Below are positions 23,793-32,068 of a stretch of DNA of 36,161 nucleotides, one piece after another (the first letter of the stretch is position 1; the number at the start of each line of letters is the position of its first letter). Both the position numbers and the translations under genes were made by a program. The notes under the pieces were generated by a model. The model had not been told where the DNA came from and ran no database searches. It saw nothing but the letters and a program-made list of their open reading frames with translations. Location of the stretch: NCBI GenBank assembly GCA_900555725.1, contig USMD01000003.1:1-36161 (forward strand), read 5' to 3'. The stretch comes from an uncultured Garciella sp. Its GTDB lineage: Bacteria > Bacillota > Clostridia > Eubacteriales > Garciellaceae.

Positions 23793-24533
23793 TCAACTAG
23801 CACAATGGATTAAAATAATTATGATATAAGAGCTAAATAGAAAGACTATTTGATTGAGCTCCACTACCATTCCCACGGTATCTCCTGTCATACCAGAAAG
23901 TTTTTTCTGAAAGAAATATGCGGAATAATAACTGATAAGTACACAAATAAGGAAGGGTATAAGATATAGAAGATCCAAAATTCCAATTACAATAATTGTA
24001 AAAATAAGAGCAAGTTTTCTCTCTTTTTTTCCTGTACTTTCTATAAATCTTTTTCCTAATCCCCCGTCTTTTCTTGCGTATTGACTTAAGGAAGCAGCTA
24101 TTAGAGCGCAGGTTTTCCCTACCATGGGCATAAAAACCAATCCAATGCCATCTATACACTGAAACATCACAAAATAACCAAGAACCAATAAAATCAATCC
24201 AATAGCACCAAAGGATCCTACACGACTATCCTTCATGATCTCCAGGATTTTTTCCCTGTCCCGATTACTCAATACCCCATCTAAGGTATCTATAAAACCA
24301 TCTATGTGCAATCCGCCGGTTAACCATATATATAGAAAAACCATTAAAAAAGATACTATTTCCTTTGAAATTCCCCTTAGAAGATACCATGGGATATATA
24401 AAATACCTCCTATAACTAAACCAACTAGCGGTAATAGAGTCATAGAAGAATAAAATTCTTCTTCACTGACCTCTGACTTTATAAAGATGGGAATTCTAGT
24501 AAAAAAGCTAAGAGCAATTAAAAATTTTTTCAT
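23793..24533 (-). CDS. cobS: Adenosylcobinamide-GDP ribazoletransferase (cobalamin synthase)
   Basis: 246 residues with several membrane segments. The enzyme joins adenosylcobinamide-GDP to alpha-ribazole (phosphate) at the membrane. Key motif: HIDGFIDTLDGVLSNRDREK, with the metal-binding Asp residues, followed by MKDSRVGSFGAIGL; also ALSFFTRIP at the N-terminus and SGMTGDTVGMVVELNQIV near the C-terminus, both typical. It begins 11 bases after cobU. The last codons overlap a copy of a short dispersed motif, and 73 bases separate its stop from cobC. Confidence 0.94.
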   Translation of the reverse strand: MKKFLIALSFFTRIPIFIKSEVSEEEFYSSMTLLPLVGLVIGGILYIPWYLLRGISKEIVSFLMVFLYIWLTGGLHIDGFIDTLDGVLSNRDREKILEIMKDSRVGSFGAIGLILLVLGYFVMFQCIDGIGLVFMPMVGKTCALIAASLSQYARKDGGLGKRFIESTGKKERKLALIFTIIVIGILDLLYLIPFLICVLISYYSAYFFQKKLSGMTGDTVGMVVELNQIVFLFSSYIIIILIHCAS

Positions 24534-24544
24534 TCTCTATCACC

Positions 24545-25099
24545 TTACTTTAATTTCATTGGAAGACCACTTACCAAAAAAAATACCTCATCTGCCCTTG
24601 AGGCAATCCATTGATTTACTCTTCCTACGATATCTCTATAATAATTTCCCATTTTATAGGCTGGTACCAGACCCATTCCCACTTCATTAGACACAATAAT
24701 CATATCTTTTTGTTCTGCTAATACCAATAGTTTTTCTACCTCTTGAAGAATCTTCTTTTCTAATTTATCTACTTGTTCTACTCTACAGTCATCAAAGTCT
24801 AATCCACTATAAAACATCAAGTTGTTAATCATAACCGTAATGCAATCTACTAAAAAAATATCCGCTTTTTCATATTCTTTAGTATCTAAAATTTCATCAA
24901 AATCTCGATATCGTTCAATGGTTATCCACTCCTTTGGACGGCTCTGTCTATGTTTTTTAATTCGATTTTTCATTCCTTCATCAAAGGGAATAGAGGTAGC
25001 TATATAGGAAATTTGTTTTCCCCTTTCTTTAGCCAATTTTTCAGCATAGCGACTTTTTCCACTACGGGCTCCTCCTGTAACGAAAGTAATATGTCCCAT
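24545..25099 (-). CDS. cobU: Adenosylcobinamide kinase / guanylyltransferase
   Basis: 184 residues. The bifunctional enzyme phosphorylates adenosylcobinamide and transfers GMP to it. The P-loop FVTGGARSGKSRYAE is at residues 5-19; RIKKHRQSRPKEWITIE holds the guanylylated His; further motifs are FLVDCITVMINNLM and VSNEVGMGLVPAYKMGNYYRDIVGRVNQ. It is one of the genes needed to salvage cobinamide. It lies 30 bases after btuD and 11 before cobS in the same operon. Confidence 0.95.
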   Translation of the reverse strand: MGHITFVTGGARSGKSRYAEKLAKERGKQISYIATSIPFDEGMKNRIKKHRQSRPKEWITIERYRDFDEILDTKEYEKADIFLVDCITVMINNLMFYSGLDFDDCRVEQVDKLEKKILQEVEKLLVLAEQKDMIIVSNEVGMGLVPAYKMGNYYRDIVGRVNQWIASRADEVFFLVSGLPMKLK

Positions 25100-25129
25100 T
25101 TACATTCCCCCAAACTTTTAGTTTCATTT

Positions 25130-26371
25130 TTACTCCAACTTTTTCAAAAATTCCTCATATTCAGAAATAAAATAGAAATTTTCTTTTTCCTGTAACTCTT
25201 TCAGTATTTTTGTTGCTTCTCCTTGGGTATAATCAATTTCCTCTTGTTTCTTTAAAAAATAAATGGGTTTCTCTACCTCTTTTAATATTTCAAGATTTAT
25301 TAAATTTCCCTTCCCATAGGGGACATCAGTGACTAGGACAAAATCACATTGATGGATCAATGCTACATTTTCCTTTGCCTCCTTTGAGGTAAAATAAGAA
25401 AAAGGGGGTGCATCTACACAGGGAATATTTAAACTTTTACAGATTTCCCAATCGCTATCCCCTTGATTGATCACACCAGCTGATATTTGAAATCCTAAAG
25501 AATTTAATTGTTCTAAGATTTTTCCTCCTGTACCTCCACCACAGATCACATGGATTTTTCTATGCTTTGTTTCAACTTTTTCTTTGAGCACCCTTAAAGG
25601 AATAATTTCTTTTTTTCCTAGAATCTTATTTTCTCGAACCATCATTTCCATACGATACACTTTAGATAGATTTTCTTCTTTTACCACCTCTTCAGGACTT
25701 CCCTGGGCAATGACTTGCCCATGGCTTAATAGAACCAATCGGTCACTAAATCTAGCTGCCATATTAATATCGTGCAAAACAGCCACTACCGTAAGTCCCC
25801 TTTTTTTCTTTAATCGATCAATAAGTTCCATGACCTCCAATTGATGATGGATATCTAAATGAGAAGTGGGCTCATCTAATAAAATAATACTGGATTGTTG
25901 GGCAATGGCTCTAGCTACAATCACCCTTTGTCGTTCTCCACCGCTTAACTCATTGAAAAGGCTGTCCCTAAAAGACCAAGTATTAGTCATCATCATAGCT
26001 TCTTTAACAATTTCATAATCCCTTTGACCTAACTTATGTTTTCTATCAATATAGGGATTTCTCCCCATCAAGACAATATCATAATTTGTAAATTCATATT
26101 CTATATGAAACTCTTGAGGCACTACGGCAATCAACTTAGCAAGTTGACGCTTTGAAAGTTTTCGGTTTAGATACCCTTTAATCCAAATGAATCCCCTTTG
26201 AGAATCCATAATATTGGTAATGGCTTTCACCAGGGTGGATTTTCCTGCACCATTTGGCCCGATAATCCCTACAAATTCTCCTTGATCAATAGATAAATTG
26301 AATCCATCTATAATTTTCTTATTCCCATAAGCCACAACAAGATCCTGTACTTTTAATACCTCTTCCTTCAT
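25130..26371 (-). CDS. btuD: Cobalamin ABC transporter ATPase fused to a Rossmann-like domain
   Basis: 413 residues, about 150 longer than a usual BtuD/FecE ATPase. Residues 1-260 form the ABC domain: Walker A GPNGAGKST (38-46), Q-loop near 86, signature LSGGE (142-146), Walker B IILLDEP (162-168), switch His200. Residues 272-413 are a separate domain starting IHVICGGGTGGKILEQLN (GGGxGG loop at 278-283), with AGVINQGDSDWEICK, then CVDAPPFS and LVTDVPYGKGNLINLEIL. I believe similar extensions occur in other anaerobes and archaea, but its role is not known to me; it resembles a nucleotide- or corrinoid-processing Rossmann fold. It energises corrinoid import with BtuC, whose stop it abuts. Confidence 0.92.
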   Translation of the reverse strand: MKEEVLKVQDLVVAYGNKKIIDGFNLSIDQGEFVGIIGPNGAGKSTLVKAITNIMDSQRGFIWIKGYLNRKLSKRQLAKLIAVVPQEFHIEYEFTNYDIVLMGRNPYIDRKHKLGQRDYEIVKEAMMMTNTWSFRDSLFNELSGGERQRVIVARAIAQQSSIILLDEPTSHLDIHHQLEVMELIDRLKKKRGLTVVAVLHDINMAARFSDRLVLLSHGQVIAQGSPEEVVKEENLSKVYRMEMMVRENKILGKKEIIPLRVLKEKVETKHRKIHVICGGGTGGKILEQLNSLGFQISAGVINQGDSDWEICKSLNIPCVDAPPFSYFTSKEAKENVALIHQCDFVLVTDVPYGKGNLINLEILKEVEKPIYFLKKQEEIDYTQGEATKILKELQEKENFYFISEYEEFLKKLE

Positions 26372-27397
26372 TTATATGCCTCCACTTTTTCGCTTTTTCA
26401 ATAAATAAATAAAAAATGGTCCTCCAAATATTGCGGTAATTACTCCAACGGGGATCTCTTGATTTATCAAAGATCGGGCAATGGTATCACAAAGAATAAG
26501 AAACACCCCTCCTAAAAGAAAGGAATAGGGATATATTTTTTTATGTTTAGGTCCTACAAAAATCCTTACCACATGGGGCACCACTAATCCAACAAATCCT
26601 ATAATTCCAGTGACACTAACACTGGCCGCTGTTATAAGAGCTGTTACTACTAAAACCATTAATTTGATTCTTTCTGTATTTACCCCTAATTGGGAAGCAC
26701 TATCCTCACCCAAAAGCATGATATCCATTTGTCGGTGTACCCCATAGAGAATTATAAAACCCCCAATGACGTAAGGAAAAAGAAGTATGAGCTCATCCCA
26801 ACTTTTCCCATTAAAGCTACCCATTGTCCAGTAAATGATTTGATCCATTTTCTCAGAAAAGATCATGAAAATAGAATTAACAGCAGATAAAAATTGAGAC
26901 ATGGCAACCCCACTTAGTAATAAGGTAGGAATTGGTATCTTCTTGCCCATTCTAGAGATATTATACACAACTATCAAGGTAACAAGGGCAAAAATAAAGG
27001 CAAGGATAGAGACTATATCTAGTCCAAAAAATCCAATATTTAAATTTAGGATAATTCCAATACTGGCACCTAGAGCAGCTCCAGAAGATACTCCTAATAA
27101 AAAGGGGTCTGCCATAGGGTTTTTAAAAATCCCCTGATAGGCAGCACCACAAATGGATAGGGTTCCTCCTACTAATAATGCTAAGAGGACCCTGGGAAAT
27201 CTTAGATTCCATATAATTGAAATGGTAGAATCTTTTATCCCTTGGGTATTCCCCAGTCCGGTGATTTTATAAATTAAAATTTGTATGGCTTGACCTACTG
27301 ATATATCTGCCACTCCAATTGTAGTACAGACCACTACTGTGAGAAAACAAATCAGAATGACTAATAGTATAAAATATTTTTTTATCAACCTTTTCAT
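26372..27397 (-). CDS. btuC: Cobalamin ABC transporter permease (FecCD/BtuC family)
   Basis: 341 residues with about ten membrane helices. FecCD family motifs: IIWNLRFPRVLLALLVGGTLSICGAAYQGIFKNPMADPFLLGVSSGAALGAS, LLLSGVAMSQFLSA, YWTMGSFNGKSWDE, AASVSVTGIIGFVGLVVPHVVR and the C-terminal EIPVGVITAIFGGPFFIYLL. The family carries vitamin B12, haem or iron-siderophores; the riboswitch and cob genes in the same operon point to corrinoids. It abuts btuD and lies 127 bases after btuF, in a gap that contains dispersed-motif sequences. Confidence 0.93.
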   Translation of the reverse strand: MKRLIKKYFILLVILICFLTVVVCTTIGVADISVGQAIQILIYKITGLGNTQGIKDSTISIIWNLRFPRVLLALLVGGTLSICGAAYQGIFKNPMADPFLLGVSSGAALGASIGIILNLNIGFFGLDIVSILAFIFALVTLIVVYNISRMGKKIPIPTLLLSGVAMSQFLSAVNSIFMIFSEKMDQIIYWTMGSFNGKSWDELILLFPYVIGGFIILYGVHRQMDIMLLGEDSASQLGVNTERIKLMVLVVTALITAASVSVTGIIGFVGLVVPHVVRIFVGPKHKKIYPYSFLLGGVFLILCDTIARSLINQEIPVGVITAIFGGPFFIYLLKKRKSGGI

Positions 27398-27440
27398 AAA
27401 AACCCCTTATTCATTCAATGAGACTGTTCCAAGATTGCTC

Positions 27441-27454
27441 CGTGAAACATCTAT
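27441..27454 (+). repeat. Dispersed motif copy (btuF-btuC gap)
   Basis: CGTGAAACATCTAT, identical over 14 bases to the complement of the left side of the inverted repeat at 2957-2970. Confidence 0.4.
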
Positions 27455-27524
27455 CACTTCTTTTCAATGAGCTTCATCAAATGATTCTTAGATTCAAATG
27501 AAGTTTACAACTATTTCTTTTCCT

Positions 27525-28487
27525 TTATTCTTCAAAAGCTTCAGGATAAATGGCTTTTGCAAAAATTTCTAGCCCATCTACGATTCTAGGCCCTGAACGT
27601 TGTATAATATCATTTTCCGGTGTACCCATTGGGATTTCTACAATACTATCGCTTTTAAAAGCATTGGTAGACTGGATTCCATTCAATTTTTTAATATCTT
27701 CCTTTGATGTAGCGGTTGTAATATAAACATCTGGATTTGCTTGGATAATTTTTTCTAAACTCAATTGAGGGTACGCAGTATCTGTATTCCCTGCAATGTT
27801 TTTTACATTAATTTCCTGTAACATAGAGTCCATAAAGGAATCTGGGCCTGCAGAATAGAAGTCGCCAATGTCAATAAACACTTTCTTCTTCTCTACATTC
27901 TTTACCTTTTCTACAATTTCTTGTCTCTTACTCTCCATACTTTCAATTAACTTACTTGCTTCTTTTTGTACATCGGCAATTTGTCCTACCGCTTCAATAT
28001 TTTTTAATACCCCATCGATATTAGATGGATTAAATATGAAAACTTTAATATTAGAATCTTCTAGAAGCTTCTTCACATCCTCAGGAATGGAGCTAAAGGC
28101 AAAAACCACATCAGGAGCTAAATCAATAATTGCTTCTGTATTGGGACCAGAAAAATCCCCCACTACTTTAATCTTTTGTGCCTCTTTGGGATAATTACTA
28201 TAGTTATCTCGACCAATTACCTTATCCCCTAATCCTAGAGCGAACAGAATTTCTGTATTGCTAGGTGCAACAGATACAATCTTTTTTGGTGCCTTTTTAA
28301 AGGTCACTTCATTGCCTAAATCATCAGTAATAGTAAGCGGGTATGTAGTCTCTGTTGTTTGAGCTGTAGTACCTTGTCCTTTTCCTTCTGTTGCATTTCC
28401 TTCATTGGTAGTATTAGAGCAAGCTGTCCAAGTAAAAGTTAAAAAAAGAACTGTGATTAGAATAAGTATCTTTTTTAGGTTTTTCAT
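27525..28487 (-). CDS. btuF: Corrinoid-binding lipoprotein of ABC transporter
   Basis: 320 residues. A lipoprotein signal peptide ends at Cys23 (FLTFTWTAC, then SNTTNEG), followed by a Thr/Gly-rich linker and a BtuF/FepB-type periplasmic-binding fold: YPLTITDDLGNEVTFKKAPKKIVSVAPSNTEILFALGLGDKVIGRD, NTEAIIDLAPDVVFAFSS and a long inter-domain helix region. It captures corrinoids outside the membrane and delivers them to BtuC. First gene after the cobalamin riboswitch, with AGGAGG upstream of ATG at 28487. Confidence 0.93.
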   Translation of the reverse strand: MKNLKKILILITVLFLTFTWTACSNTTNEGNATEGKGQGTTAQTTETTYPLTITDDLGNEVTFKKAPKKIVSVAPSNTEILFALGLGDKVIGRDNYSNYPKEAQKIKVVGDFSGPNTEAIIDLAPDVVFAFSSIPEDVKKLLEDSNIKVFIFNPSNIDGVLKNIEAVGQIADVQKEASKLIESMESKRQEIVEKVKNVEKKKVFIDIGDFYSAGPDSFMDSMLQEINVKNIAGNTDTAYPQLSLEKIIQANPDVYITTATSKEDIKKLNGIQSTNAFKSDSIVEIPMGTPENDIIQRSGPRIVDGLEIFAKAIYPEAFEE

Positions 28488-28520
28488 TGAAATTCCTCCT
28501 AGTGGTTAATAAATTTGAAA

Positions 28521-28553
28521 AATAAAAAAACCATCTGCATCTGAGAAGGTTTA
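28521..28553 (-). terminator. Riboswitch-associated terminator
   Basis: On the minus strand AAACC-T-TCT pairs with AGA-T-GGTTT around CAGATGC, with one mismatch, followed by TTTTTTTATTTTT. It sits between the riboswitch core and btuF, in the place of the expression platform. Confidence 0.8.
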
Positions 28554-28604
28554 CACGTTTGAATTACATATTTACTCCTCCCCTCCGTAGGCAAACAATC
28601 ATTT

Positions 28605-28757
28605 TTAAGGCAGGTCTTCTGACTCGTGCTTCATTCTCTACTCATCCTTCCCATCTAAAAGACAGTGGTCCCTATGAGCTCGTCCACACTTACAGTAGCG
28701 GGGGCTGTAGTGGATTTTCACCATTTTCCCTATTAAGTAGTAACACCCTAAAAAATT
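28605..28757 (-). promoter_or_regulatory. Cobalamin (AdoCbl) riboswitch
   Basis: Read on the minus strand, the order is canonical: GGTGAAAATCC, then CAGCCCCCGCTACTGT, a variable stem (GACGAGCTCATAGGGACC), and the B12 box GAGTCAGAAGACCTGCCT near 28611-28627. A terminator with a T tract follows before btuF. When adenosylcobalamin is bound, transcription of the transport and salvage operon should stop. Boundaries are approximate. Confidence 0.95.
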
Positions 28758-28784
28758 ATTTTATTTTTCTTGTGATTCGGCTTT

Positions 28785-28813
28785 ATCATATCATAGTTTT
28801 TTTTAAAATTCAA
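28785..28813 (-). promoter_or_regulatory. Sigma-A promoter ahead of the cobalamin riboswitch
   Basis: On the minus strand TTGAAT (28813-28808), 17 bases, TATGAT (28790-28785). The start of transcription would fall just before the riboswitch core. Confidence 0.7.
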
Positions 28814-28836
28814 CGATTTTTTAAGATCAACCTCTT

Positions 28837-28886
28837 AAAAGGCAATCCCACGTTAGAAATCACTTTCTATTTTGAGATTGCCTTTT
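28837..28886. terminator. Hairpin after the amino-acid-binding protein gene
   Basis: AAAAGGCAATC (28837-28847) pairs with 28876-28886, with an inner AGAAA/TTTCT stem. It begins three bases past the stop of the binding-protein gene and separates the amino-acid operon from the cobalamin operon. The T run is longer on the plus strand. Confidence 0.65.
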
Positions 28887-28888
28887 GT

Positions 28889-29755
28889 TTATTTTTCTAG
28901 TTTCCCGCCTTCAATGACTACATCATCAGAACTGATATCTTCTCCATAGACAGGAAGTAAAGTTGCCTCATAGGCTTTATGCATGAAGTTTTCTTTTCCT
29001 AGTTTTTCAAATTCTTCATTGATCCAATCTGAAAGTTCTGTTTCCCCTTTCTTTATAGCGGGTGCGATCACATCTTGATTTCCTAAAGATTTCATTCCTA
29101 CTGTAAAGCTTGGATTTTCACTTGCCCAAGCAAATAAAAGAGTATTATCATGGGCTAGGGCAGCCCCTCTTCCATCCTTTAGGGCATTAAAAGCTTCTGT
29201 ATTTTGGTCGAAGCTAAGTAGTTCAATCTCAGGATAATTTTCTTTAAAATAAAGTTCTGCAGTGGTTCCTTTATTTACAATTAATTTTTTCCCCTTTAAT
29301 TGTTCTACATCTGTGATCACATTACCATTTGGTGATACTACTCCTAAGGCTACCTTCATATATGGATTTGCAAAATCCACAACTTCTGTCCTTTCCTTTG
29401 TTTTTGTGAAATTAGCTAAAAGAATATCTACTTTATTAGATTGTATATATTCTACTCGATTAGCAGCTTCCACTGGAACAAATTCTACCTTAGACTCATC
29501 TCCCAATAGATCCTTGGCAAGGCGTTTTGCAATGTACACATCATATCCTTGAAATTCTCCATTTTCATCTATATAACCAAATGGAGGTTTATCTTGGAAA
29601 ACACCAATTCTGACTTTATCATTTTTCTTTATAGTATCTAGAACAGATGCTTCTGAGGATTCAGATCCTGATTGTAAAGATCGGGCACAACCAACAAATC
29701 CTCCTGTGAATAATAAAAGAACCATTATTAAAGCTAAAAATTTTATTTTTTTCAT
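28889..29755 (-). CDS. Polar amino acid ABC transporter substrate-binding lipoprotein
   Basis: 288 residues. Lipoprotein signal peptide with Cys23 (FTGGFVGC), a Ser-rich linker, then the SBP family 3 fold: VRIGVFQDKPPFGYIDENGEFQGYDVYIAKRLAKDLLG, VDILLANFTKTKERTEVVDFANPY, LKGKKLIVNKGTTAELYF and AFNALKDGRGAALAHDNTLLFAWA. These are the ligand-binding regions for polar or acidic amino acids; the exact ligand is not determinable. Last gene of a four-gene importer, its start overlapping the stop of the ATPase gene by four bases. Confidence 0.9.
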   Translation of the reverse strand: MKKIKFLALIMVLLLFTGGFVGCARSLQSGSESSEASVLDTIKKNDKVRIGVFQDKPPFGYIDENGEFQGYDVYIAKRLAKDLLGDESKVEFVPVEAANRVEYIQSNKVDILLANFTKTKERTEVVDFANPYMKVALGVVSPNGNVITDVEQLKGKKLIVNKGTTAELYFKENYPEIELLSFDQNTEAFNALKDGRGAALAHDNTLLFAWASENPSFTVGMKSLGNQDVIAPAIKKGETELSDWINEEFEKLGKENFMHKAYEATLLPVYGEDISSDDVVIEGGKLEK

Positions 29756-30528
29756 TTTTCTGCACTCCCTTCTTTATCATCAAAATAAAACATATTTAGA
29801 AAGCGCTTAGCGCGTTCTGTCTGTGGATTTGCAAAAAACTGCTTCGGACTAGAGATTTCTTGAATCTGTCCATGGTCCATAAATACAATTCTATCAGCCA
29901 CTGCCTTTGCAAAATCCATTTCATGGGTAACAATTATCATGGTCATCCCTTGTTTTGCTAACTCCAGCATAACATCTAACACTTCTCGAACCATTTCAGG
30001 GTCAAGGGATGCGGTTACTTCATCAAATAACATTATCTCTGGATTCATGCATAGAGCCCTAACTATGGCTACTCTTTGTTTTTGTCCTCCTGAAAGTTGC
30101 CTAGGATAAGCATTGATTTTTTCTAACAATCCTACCCGCTCTAAGAGAACTTTTGCTTGATTTAAAGATTCTTCTTTTTCTCTTTTTTGCACTTTAGTGG
30201 GACCTAATAATATATTTTCTAATATCGTCATATGGGGAAATAAATCATAACTTTGAAATACCATCCCTATCTTTTGACGTACGAGATGCCATTGGGTTTT
30301 ATCTTGGGTAATCACTTGATCTCCTAGTAAAATTTCTCCGGATTGTATTTTTTCTAGTCCATTAATACATCTTAGTAAGGTACTTTTTCCGCAACCGGAA
30401 GGGCCTAAGATTACCACTACTTCTCCTTTGTTTATATTCAGAGAGATATCTGTAAGAGCTTGCACCTCTTCGTATTGTTTATATAAATTTTTAATTTGCA
30501 ATAATGGTGAAAATCCTTGTTTTCCCAA
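29752..30528 (-). CDS. glnQ: Amino acid ABC transporter ATP-binding protein (GlnQ type)
   Basis: 258 residues. Complete ABC ATPase: Walker A ILGPSGCGKSTLLRCINGLE, Q-loop GMVFQSYDLFPHMTILEN, signature LSGGQKQRVAIVRAL, Walker B IMLFDEVTASLDPEMV, switch His in IIVTHEMDFAKAVADR. The GlnQ-like pattern is specific to polar amino acid uptake. The start is a TTG at 30528, supported by GGGAGGTGAG. One oddity: the residue after the Walker B Asp-Glu is Val rather than the more usual Pro, as also occurs in some GlnQ proteins. It overlaps the binding-protein gene by four bases. Confidence 0.92.
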   Translation of the reverse strand: MGKQGFSPLLQIKNLYKQYEEVQALTDISLNINKGEVVVILGPSGCGKSTLLRCINGLEKIQSGEILLGDQVITQDKTQWHLVRQKIGMVFQSYDLFPHMTILENILLGPTKVQKREKEESLNQAKVLLERVGLLEKINAYPRQLSGGQKQRVAIVRALCMNPEIMLFDEVTASLDPEMVREVLDVMLELAKQGMTMIIVTHEMDFAKAVADRIVFMDHGQIQEISSPKQFFANPQTERAKRFLNMFYFDDKEGSAEK

Positions 30529-30584
30529 AACCTCACCTCCCTTTTATTAATCTGGAATCGTATTTGTTTTGTGACTTAAAGTAA

Positions 30585-31265
30585 TTATACATCTTGCCAT
30601 TTTTTCTCTAGCTTTCGAGAGAGAACAGAGATAGGGTAACAAATAATAAAATATAGAAAGAAGATAAACCCATATACCCATAAAGAAGCAGTAGGATATT
30701 CTAAAATAGAGACTTCAATAATTTGTTGGCCAATTTTTAATACCTCGACTACACCAATTAATACTGCGAGAGAGGTCGTTTTAACCATCCTGGTTGCTAA
30801 ATTAATAGCTCCAGGAATTAATCTTCTTACTGCCTGGGGTATAATAATATAACGATATACCTGAAGATTTGTAAGACCCAAGGCTTTCCCACTTTCCTTT
30901 TGATGTATGGGCAAAGAAGTAACAGCTCCCCGTACAATATCACCCATTTCTGCAGTTCCCCAAAGAGTAAACACAAGGGTGCAAATCAATTCTCCATCCA
31001 AATGAATATCTAACATTTTAGGAATCCCGAAATAAAAAATAAATAACCATACTAAAATAGGTATAATTCTTACAGCTTCTAAGTAAAATCTTGAAAATAT
31101 TTTTATAATCTTATTTTTAGAAAGCATAATGATTCCAAAAACAATCCCTAAAATAGTCGCCAAAGCAATAGATACAATGGCAATTCTTATGGTTACCCAA
31201 AGACCTATTAATAATCTTTGAAAATTCATTCCTTCTAATAAAACCTTAACGCCCAAATCCTGCAT
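30585..31265 (-). CDS. Amino acid ABC transporter permease
   Basis: 226 residues with HisM/GlnP-type topology (about five helices): LLIGLWVTIRIAIVSIALATILGIVFGI, RIIPILVWLFIFYFGIPK and the cytoplasmic EAA loop (AEMGDIVRGAVTSLPIHQKESGKALGLTN, then IIPQAVRRLIPGAIN) that docks on the ATPase. Start ATG at 31265 is supported by AAAGGAGG. It overlaps the other permease gene by 20 bases, so the two form a heterodimeric channel. Confidence 0.92.
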   Translation of the reverse strand: MQDLGVKVLLEGMNFQRLLIGLWVTIRIAIVSIALATILGIVFGIIMLSKNKIIKIFSRFYLEAVRIIPILVWLFIFYFGIPKMLDIHLDGELICTLVFTLWGTAEMGDIVRGAVTSLPIHQKESGKALGLTNLQVYRYIIIPQAVRRLIPGAINLATRMVKTTSLAVLIGVVEVLKIGQQIIEVSILEYPTASLWVYGFIFFLYFIICYPISVLSRKLEKKWQDV

Positions 31266-31914
31266 AACGTAACCTCCTTTCCAAGAAGGTAATGAACAAG
31301 GATAATGGCAATAACATCATTAAATAAGCAACCACTAACATAAATAATGCCTCATTGGTTTTATAATATAATCCAATTAGATCTTTTGCTACAAACATTA
31401 AATCTGATAAGGCCACTGCACTTACTACAGAGGTTTCTTTTAATAAAAAAATTGCATTCCCCCCTATGGATGGGATAGAAACTGCAAGGGCTTGAGGAAA
31501 TATCACATATCGTGTAAGCTGAAGTTTTGTCAGCCCAATACTAAGGCCAGATTCTATCTGGCTTTTGCTAACAGATTCTAAGCCTCCCCGTAGAGATTCT
31601 GCCATATAACTACCTCCTAAAAAGGTTAAACCAATTACAGCAATCACATAAGATTTCATCATAATACCTAATTGAGGTAATCCAAAATATAAAAAGAAAA
31701 GTTGGATCAAAAGAGGAGTATTTCTAGACAACTCAATATAAATACTTACAATTCTTTTAAATCCTCTTACCTTATAGTATAAAATCAGACTACAAATCAC
31801 CCCAACAAGAAAAGAAAGCAAGACTCCCCAAAACCCTAGTTTTAGAGTAAGAAAAAATGCTTCAGTATATAATGGAATGCTCTTCTGAATAAATTCAAAG
31901 TCCGTAAAAGACAC
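31246..31914 (-). CDS. Amino acid ABC transporter permease, first gene of operon
   Basis: 222 residues, HisM/GlnP family: AFFLTLKLGFWGVLLSFLVGVICSLILYY, ELSRNTPLLIQLFFLYFGLPQ, the EAA loop MAESLRGGLESVSKSQIESGLSIGLT and IFPQALAVSIPSIGG. Start codon is uncertain: the GTG at 31914 lies directly against the GAGGAGG element, too close for normal initiation, while the codon at ideal distance is an ACG at 31905 (protein beginning with Asp-Phe-Glu-Phe after Met), which is not a standard start. The gene is preceded by a good sigma-A promoter. Confidence 0.9.
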   Translation of the reverse strand: MSFTDFEFIQKSIPLYTEAFFLTLKLGFWGVLLSFLVGVICSLILYYKVRGFKRIVSIYIELSRNTPLLIQLFFLYFGLPQLGIMMKSYVIAVIGLTFLGGSYMAESLRGGLESVSKSQIESGLSIGLTKLQLTRYVIFPQALAVSIPSIGGNAIFLLKETSVVSAVALSDLMFVAKDLIGLYYKTNEALFMLVVAYLMMLLPLSLFITFLERRLRYAGFGR

Positions 31915-31971
31915 CTCCTCTTTTAAAAGCCCCTATAAAGATAACTATTCTTATATGTTTTGTATGATTTA

Positions 31972-32000
31972 ATTTTATTTTAAAACATTATATTTGTCAA
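31972..32000 (-). promoter_or_regulatory. Sigma-A promoter of the amino acid ABC operon
   Basis: On the minus strand TTGACA (32000-31995), a 17-base spacer and TAAAAT (31977-31972), 58 bases ahead of the first permease start. Confidence 0.8.
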
Positions 32001-32043
32001 TATTTTTCTTTGTATCTTATCCCTTTCCCTCTAATTAAAAAAA

Positions 32044-32068
32044 ATTCTTGATATATTTAATCAAGAAT
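32044..32068 (-). terminator. Terminator overlapping the end of the AlbA_2 gene
   Basis: ATTCTTGAT pairs perfectly with ATCAAGAAT around seven bases; on the minus strand it is followed by TTTTTTTAATTAG. The stop codon of the gene lies inside the loop, so the last codons form the stem. Confidence 0.88.

Noticed and set aside
23833..24159. Second minus-strand frame within cobS, 108 codons
   Set aside because: Overlaps the clear CobS frame out of register, with Lys/Arg/Tyr-rich composition typical of a shifted membrane-protein frame.
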